Assembly: GCA_032209605.1 (NCBI GenBank)
Contig: JASFXZ010000003.1
Span: 9,736,807 to 9,800,806 of the forward strand
Reading direction: 5' to 3'
Source of the DNA: Mactromeris polynyma
Taxonomy: Eukaryota; Mollusca; Bivalvia; Venerida; Mactridae
DNA: 64,000 bases
Shown: positions 49,801-58,800 of the stretch, in pieces
Layout: each line of letters starts with the position of its first letter
How positions within the stretch are numbered: position 1 is the stretch's first letter
Notes under the pieces: model-generated
The model's input: only the letters and a program-made list of their open reading frames with translations
The model's database searches: none
Told to the model about the DNA's origin: nothing
Made by a program: the position numbers and the translations under genes

Positions 49801-52800
49801 CTGATTGTCAGATATTGAAATTATTTTTAAAAGTGCATAACTTAGTTAAATTATTTCTGTGCTATAAATATTACCATATGTTATTCTCCAGCTTTTGTTG
49901 ATGTTTTTATCACTTGTACCAACTAAACTACATGTATTGCCATGGATATGAGAACTTGAGCTTTATCACACTTTGAGAATTTACCACCACTGACAGTACT
50001 GAATATAATGATGAAAACATGCCTCATTCAAAGTTATTTGTCTTAAGATCCAGTACTTTTTTTGTTTTTCTGACGTCAGAATTGTTTTATAAGAATATGG
50101 GATCTAGTTTTGATTGTGTCTTTATCGAATAGTGAATTTTCACTGAAGGGGACACTTGGCATACCCCCTTCTGACAACCTTGATGGGACTAATTTGCTTT
50201 TCGGTATTTCTTGAGAATGTGATTGGGCTTCAAGTTCACAATCCTTTGTTGTTGGTTTATATTAATTGTCCATTGTTGAGTTTTACTAACATCTTGAATT
50301 AACCTGGTGTTATTGTTTTAGTCACAAGATGTAACTGTGTACAAACTCAGAGACGAGATCGAAGACGCCGCGAACAGACTCATGTTTCTGTTAGATTACG
50401 CAGTATTTCCTTGTAAGTACTGGACGCAAACTGATATAGCACGCTCCTGTACACCTTTAGAAGTCTCCTCATCTGTCTCTGCTCTTTGTCTTCTTTTCCT
50501 TGCTAGAACTTTGTCTGATGCTAAGCTTCTGACAAAACACAAACATAATTCTTTACTGCTCTACACTTCAATGGGTGAACATAACACCATCTGCTTCTCT
50601 ATCTATATCCAGATACACTAGTTTGAGGCTTTCATTCCTTGACTTGTTCTTTCATCTTCTTCTCTGTAGTTCTTTCTATTAATTCATTGGTTTCTTTTCT
50701 AGTGACTACTGCTTCTTTCTACCAGATCATTAGCCTGTTTCCCAGACTTCTGTCTTGTTATTTTCAAATTCTTCTTTGATCAGCTCTCATTTATACCTCT
50801 TAGTTTTATACCTCTATAGTCTTCGGTTTTTGTAATTTTCTATTGAATGCTGCCTGTCTCTTACCTGATTATTTGCATATATTCCTGATTAAAAATCAAA
50901 GTTTCGTGTAGTCAATTGTACATCATTGTTTTCTTCATTTATATCTCTTACTCTCAGCTATACTTCTATGTTATTATCAATGCATTGCTACCAGTGTTTC
51001 CTTTTGTTATGCTTTTCTTCATTCTTTGTCCTCTTTATCTAAACTTTTTCTGAATCGAAATTTGTAGATAGATGGTCCAGATTCACTAGAAGAATGGAAT
51101 AACCCTCTTCTCATCTTCTCTTTCTTTTACAGTACATGCCATGTCCTGTTTATGTCGTGTAAATACAGTCAGACCTCGTTTTTGCGACAACCTTCTATCT
51201 GAATACTTGGTATCATCCCAAATAAATATCAGGTCCCGATATATTGTTATAGGCATGTCAAATTGAAATTGGCTATTCGAAACCATGCATTATTTGAATT
51301 AAATTTTGGACCCAATGAATTCGAATGAACTAGCTCCGACTGTATCGTGTTCCAAACATCTTTGTTTTCATGTTTCACTCTTTTACCTTCGTTTTCTCCT
51401 TTACTTCTATCAATCTTTCTGTGCTTGCTCTTCTGTTTGCTATCTTTCTATCTTCTCTTTCCTATCCTAATCTAGTGTCTTAATAATGAAGAATATGCAG
51501 AAGAACTGAGGTCGACTGCTGAGCGTATTCTATTTCTCATTGACATTACTCCATTTGCCAGTAAGTCGTCATACCATTATTGTCTTCATGTGTTGGCATT
51601 CCATTGGTTAACCTTTATGTAATTTTGTCTAGTACTTTGTTACTTGGCACGCACCTTTATCTTCACTGGAGGTCATGGTAGGACAACAGGGACAAGTCTG
51701 TGATGAATTTGGCTTTAATTATGCTCCCTATTGAAGCTGGAAAATTGAAGTTTGGTAAAGCTTTACATTAAAGTCCACTTTATTTCATTACCATGAGACT
51801 TAGCAGTATTCTTAATTGGTACACATATTTGTTTTACCTAGAAAAATATGTAAGACAAGAAGGATAACTCTTTTTAATTTGGGATAACAATTTTTTATTT
51901 GAATTACATCCCCTTTTTCATTACTGAGGCAGTGTGTAAAGCCTCCTTCTTCACACACATTTATAAATATCCCTGTTTTACATTAAAATTCCTATCAACT
52001 TGGTATGAGGTTGTGAAATTGAGCTGGGAACCAGTCTCAAAACTCAAGCTTCTGATTGGTCAGTTTGGAATTGATCAATGGTAAGGTAAACCTCAGTTTT
52101 TCTAACCTTTGACCTTGATCTGTATTGTATGGAAATACATATATAAGGGTCTAGTTGAAATAGTGTATCCTGTCTGATCCTTTGTCATCATATTGTGGTC
52201 CATAATATTTTACGGAAAAAATGGACCTATGTATGTAATTGTAAATTTATATTTCTTAATTATCTGTTGATTTCTGAAAACGAACTTTTGTTCACTGAAA
52301 TAAAATCATGACATCTTTTTTCTTTATTAACTTTTAAATTGAATAATGTTTCATGATTAAATGATTGCTAGATTTTTTTCAAGTTTTTGTGGCTTATAAG
52401 TGCAATATTGGCAAGATGGAGTTATATTAAATTTCAAACCTCCTTTGTTTAATGCAATGAACTGAAAATGAGTAAGATCTGCTATGTGTGTATACAGTAA
52501 AACCTCGATAATACGACCACCCTTGGGACCCTTGAAAACTGGTCTTAATTTTGAGGTGGTCTTTAAGTGAGGTTTTACTGTATATCCGATCTATCATATT
52601 TATATATCTTTATCTAGATGAGGATATCAAACTGAACAGCCAAGTATTCCATTGGCCCGAGAGCATAAAGGCTGTGTTTGAACTCAGCCAGAACAGAATC
52701 ATGTCTAAACGTGAACATATTGAGGAAGAGTTACGTGGTAGAACTCGTGCGTATGAAGAGAAACTCAATGATATGATGAAAGAAGTGGAATCCTACAAGA

Positions 52801-55800
52801 AGAAGGAGGTAAGGCGTTTGATGCTACATAAAACACTGGTCCAGTATTATTAGAATTGGGGAGCAGTTAATAAAAGCTATATTAATTGTGTTTATGGTTG
52901 GAAGCCTTCTGAAGCGAAAATAGACAACGTGCATAGAGATGAAGAAGTATTGAGTCAGCCTTCACAGTATCCCACTAGCCTGAAACCAAGGGCTTTTTAA
53001 CAAATTGTACTGACACATAATCGTGACTTTTTGCTTGTTATGAATTAGTTTCATATAAGTTTGGGCTAGTAAAAATGATTTTTGGCTAGTGGTTTGGCTC
53101 TGAAAAAATGAACGCAATGCCTGCTGAGTATGTGGATATTTTCACAAATTAAAGTTTGTGAATTGGCAATTTCAGTGTTTTTTCGAGCAGAAATTTTTGT
53201 GACTTGTTATTATTGAAAAAATAAATATATAAAACATACTTGTGTGAATAAGGACTAATAGACTTGTAAAATGTGCACACATTTCCAAAATCACAAATTT
53301 TACCACTTGCGCAGTGTATAGAATTATTTTCCTTTCACTCCTTAAAGTTTGTACTTGACAGGAATTTTTGTTCTTGCCAGGAAGTAAACAGACTTGTGTT
53401 ATCATCTTTTCACTTATTGTAATGATTTAATCCTATTTTTGATGCCTGAGCTTTTTAACTCAATTGCCTATTCAGTGCTGTAATTTTTGTTTCAATTTCC
53501 CTATTTTTTGCCTGTTGTATGCAGAAAATCTCTAAAAGATTGCCTACTTGCTCCAAAAATTATTAGTTCTTCAAACAAATAATTTTCGGGATTCTTAGTT
53601 TTTTTATGCCTTCTCTTTTATCTGTGATCTAAATTAAATTCTTTGAACTTTTTTTGTTTCTAGTTTATGTCTCAAGATGAGATGAAGTCCAATGTGGAAC
53701 AATTGGCTCGTCTTCAAGAAAATCTAGAAAAGGCTCGGGACGAACTCGACGGAATCAATGAAGAAGAACAACTCCTGGAATGGGAGCAAAGTTACTTCCC
53801 ACAACTGAACCAAATGTTCACACTCAAAGAACCCTATGATAAACTCTGGAACACAGCTTGGACATTCCACCAGAGACACGAGGCTTGGATGAATGGTAGA
53901 GTGTTGTTGATGACTTATGGATAGTTCCCCCATTTACAATATTTACCTCTCTTGTTCTGATTAGTCGGCCATATTGAAAGGCAATTTTCCTTAACATGTG
54001 TAGGGAATATAATGTAAACGATGATAAAATATAATCAGATATATATAAAAATAACTTATTCATTATGCTTATGTGGGCAGTTGGCTCAGTAAGTTGAAGA
54101 AAGAGCAGTTGTCACATGCAAATTCTCTTGGTATTTTCTCAATTATCACATATTTGGGAAATACATGTACTCCTATAAGTGGTTATCAGTTTTGTCTATC
54201 AAAATGGCTGATGATTAAGAACAAGGGAGGTAAATATTGTAGATTTGTGAACTATCTATTCTTGAAGAGTTATCTGTCTTTATCACAAATGATAAAGAGT
54301 TAGCTCCCTTGGTTATTTAAAGTTTACACGTAATTTATGACTGATTTGAGAATGAATTACGTTTATACGTTGCTTAAGTAATTAAGTCCCTATAAGGGAG
54401 GCATGGAGGTGGAGAGGCGGAGCCCTGAACTCCAGATCTAGAGGTCCTTGATTCGAATTGATGACGAAATTCTTCCATCGCTTGCTTAGTCATAAGTACT
54501 GGTTTGAAATCCAGGAAGCAGTCTATATGCTAGTGATTATTATAGATTGTAACAACTTGTTTCAGAACATTCCCTTAATTTAACTGCTTTCGTAACTGCT
54601 TTATATTTGAAATGAACATAATTGACTGAAATCCCAATATGCTTGAGAAAATGTATTGAATAAATGTATGTACCATATCTTTAAAATGTAACACAACAAA
54701 TTATAGTCAGTATGTCTCACAAGTAGATAATATGCATGATATAGCAAAAGTTATAAACAACTATTTTTAGAAATAATTGAATAATAAGCAAGTTAGTGTT
54801 TTTGAATGAAATATGGTAACTGCATGTTACCATGAAAAGACTAGATTTTACTAAGAATGACATGACTGACTCTTACAACAGTATGTTTAGTTATGCATGT
54901 GTATAGTAATTACCGTAGATCACTTACGTAATTTCTGTGACAAATTTTAGTATAATACAGGAATCATCCTAATTATATGAGTCTCGGGCCGTTTCTTAGC
55001 CTAAGGTTGCCTCTGGACTTTGTTGTATAAGATTTGAATCCTGCCCGTTAATTAAGAATTTGTTTGTTAAGCTTAACCCTACCTACCCATAAAAATGGCC
55101 CCCTACTCCAAAAAATATTTAAGGGTTCTTAGTGGGTAGATTTCTTCTGCAGCATATTAATAGTTTACACTAGTATGACTATAAAAAAAAAATATAAAAA
55201 AAAACCTACCCACCTACATTTGGGATTTTTGTGAGATTCATTTGTGATCTTCACAGTCCGTGAATTTGGTGTGAGTACTGGTTGGAAACTCATGCAATGG
55301 ACGTCGAGAGTGATTAATATACATTGTAGTAACTAGTTGTTTCGCAATTTATTGAAAAAAAATAAGTTTACACTGAGCTTGTTATACGAAACAATTTTGC
55401 AGTCTTTTTATAGGATATTTGATTTTTACATTTTTTTTACATGTGTACAATATCGAGCAGGTATATTTTACGTGTCGCACTAATATGTACATATTATCTT
55501 GTCTTCTGTTTTTGGATGGCTACATGTAGTTTTGGCTTCAACTTGATGCATGTATTTTTAATAATATTAATTACGCTAATTAAAACATAAGGTATAACCA
55601 AGAAATATATGTATGTATGCATGCTAGAGATGGAGATTATATTATACTAATCTAATTGAGATTAAGGAGTTTTATTAATTTATTAATCTCACAAGTAACA
55701 CTTGTAAAAATGTACAAATGTTAATTTGAATTTACCTCACAAATGAGAATTTCTTCATTTTGATTAATTAAAACAAGGTCAAACTTTGATGACTAGTGTA

Positions 55801-58800
55801 GCTACTGATGAGACAGTGAAGAACAGCCTGCCTGGTCAGGATCTACACTAGTCATTTGAAATACCTTAAGAACTACTGTTTTATGAGGCCTTTTTCTTTC
55901 ATTTGTGCAAATATAATTACAGTTTCTTTACCGTCCCGACCATCTCTAGTGCATACATACCCATAACTAAATATAGACAATTTATTTTGACTTGTCAGGT
56001 TTATTTTTAGAATGGAAAGTTCCATTTCCTTATATAGGGGTGTTTGGTTTTGTTTGTAATTTCAAGGATTGAACCGAAAACCTTGTGGTTGAAGTTCTGT
56101 GTCCTGCATATTCCACCACAGACGCTGTACAATATTAATCATTGACAAGCGATAATTTATGATGTTATGAATGGCTTAAACTCCCAGAATTTCGACTAAA
56201 ATTACCTGTTTCCAAAAATGGAATACTCCAGTCTAAGAACAAAACTGACAGGTCAAAAAAATATTGTACTACATTGTATATCTGAAATATATATACATGT
56301 GTGTAGCTAGCGTCTGCTATATAAGGGAGGTAATACGGTCAATGAGTATATCCAGTTGCTTCTGTTCCATCAATTGATGATGTGATGTACTCCAAGAGTT
56401 GTATCCCTTCCTTGCAATATTTTTAATGCTTCGTGTTTGTAGTTTATAGCTTGTTCAAAATTCATGTCCAGTTTACCTTGGAAGATTTTTTGAGAAGAAA
56501 ATAAATTCATAATTCATCAAAATTTATTTTAAATGATTTTCAAACTTTTCTGATTTCTGAAATTAGTAAACTAAAGAAAGAATGAGTGGAACCCATATAT
56601 ATTTCACTTTGATTTCTTTCAATAGAAGTTTTGCATTTTGTGTTCGATGCTGGATTCATATTGCTGTATTTTATTTTCATTTATGGTTGGTAACTAAATT
56701 TGAATTAGTAAACCATCCTGCCTTTTATTCGTGGACCGTTTTTTGTCTCTGAGAAATTTTACCTTGTTTTAGAAATGGATACTTATGGACATATGTATTT
56801 TTTGTTCATTTTCATTTGGTAAACTGGAATTAACAATTTTGAACAAGCTGTTTTTCGCTTCTTTTTAACAATGCATGTAATCTACATACTGATGAATTGT
56901 TCTTTTAAAACAGTTGTTTCATCATATTTTAATTTTCTATACATTAGGTGCGTTCACAAGCTTGAATGCCGAAGAAATCGAGAACGAAGTCGGCGACATG
57001 TGGAGAACCATGTACAAACTTACGAAAACATTCGGAGATCAACCTGGCCCGCGTCGTATCGCAGATAGTGTGAAGGGTAAAATAGACAAGTTCAAGCAAC
57101 ACTTGCCTATACTTCACACCATCTGCAACCCTGGTATCCGAGATCGTCATTGGGATGCGGTAGGTTGAGTTTTCTATATATAGTAACAATCGTGTGGGCG
57201 TGACGTTTGGGATTTTGCTATGCAAATTGGTGGTGGATAACTGCAAAAAATATTTTTCTGAATATTAATGAACGTAACTGCCTTTACTCAAAATATCATA
57301 TGCTTTATATTAACACATTCCTTCCGAGTCTAGCTTCATATTGTAATCTCCTTTCTTGCAATATTTAAATGATGTACAATATTATACGCTACATCATTCC
57401 CGCTGTTCATGTGAATTCAAAATTAAAACAAATCTTTAAATCATTTTTGGTTGAAAATAACTTTCGAACTATTCCATGGATTCCAGTCAAACTTTACACA
57501 AATGTTGAGAATGTGTGTCATGCACAAGTGTTGTGTCTGTACTTCCAAGGTCATTGTCTTTGGGAAGGCCACTTTCCTTCAAGGGCATCAATAAATTTGT
57601 CTTTTACTGGTGACATCTCTTTATTAAGACTCTTACTTCATTGTCATTGGTGTATGACATATGTACTTTGAAATTGAATCCGTTCTGTTGATTTATCGTC
57701 GCCTCTCTGCAGTTAAAAAGTTTAAAATTGTCATTCTCTATAGATAGCTTCAATGATCCATGATGATAAAATAATGTAGGCACCATAAATATACAAATAC
57801 ACACATATTCAAGACTAGGATTAATGATTTTTATTTAAAATCATAAATTTTATTTAGTTTATGTTGACTTGTATGTAATTTAGTTTTCTTTACAGGTCTT
57901 AAAGTAAGTAGGCTCTTGGCTGTGGCTTTTAATATTAAGTTTGTTGAGATAAAATGAATTTTCAAATGTAGAAAAACAAACTATATTATGAAAGTGTTGT
58001 TTACAACTATTAATGGTTCAACACCATTATCAAGCATTCTCTGTAGAATAGGTCAAATCTTTTGTAACCGAGTTTGTTTCATGCATTTTACATTCTGAGG
58101 TTGAAATGCTTTTTTGTTTATTGGTATGAAGTTTAGCGAATATAATTGTTCGATAATTTGCACTCTGATGTATGGGGAAGTTGTGAGTTGGACAAGGACA
58201 AGTTTGTACTGGTTGGTAACCCAGGAACACTGGTTAGGTCAACTTTACACCACTCGTAATATATTTAAGTATTGGTACTGTTAAACAAAAGTGTGAAACC
58301 CAAACACGGTTATTCAACTATAACTTTGGTAGCAGTACACTGTGAAGTTCTCGTATTTTGAAATGTGAGTTTGATTTTATTCTCCTAATGATTTCAGATG
58401 AGTAATATCGTAGGATTTGACTTGAAACCGCAACCAGAAACATCTCTTCATAATATGTTGGAGTATGGTCTGAACAAGCATCTACAGAAGTAAGTATTAG
58501 ATTTCAGCAGTTTGTAATTTCTGATGTAGATGAATCTGTCAGTACAGAGTCCAGTATTATACCTGTTTCTCAGACCTTAGCTGTCAAAATTTGGGTGACT
58601 TTTGAGATTTGAGAGTCAGGTGTGAGTAACAGTGCTTACTGAGTGGTTGGTATTCTTTCTGTCTATTTTCTGGAAGAATTGAGTGTGTATCTGAGATTTG
58701 AGTGTGAATCTGAAATTTGAGTGTGAATGACATTTGAGTGTGAAATAAATTTGAGTTCTCTGTCCAGAATGCAGATTGGTGAGTAATATCCAAGGATCTT

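Noticed and set aside
51133..51170. A fifth cassette after a strong CTTTCTTTTACAG acceptor
   Set aside because: The frame hits a stop after nine codons and lacks the AERxxFxLD pattern; it is then entered by a MITE.
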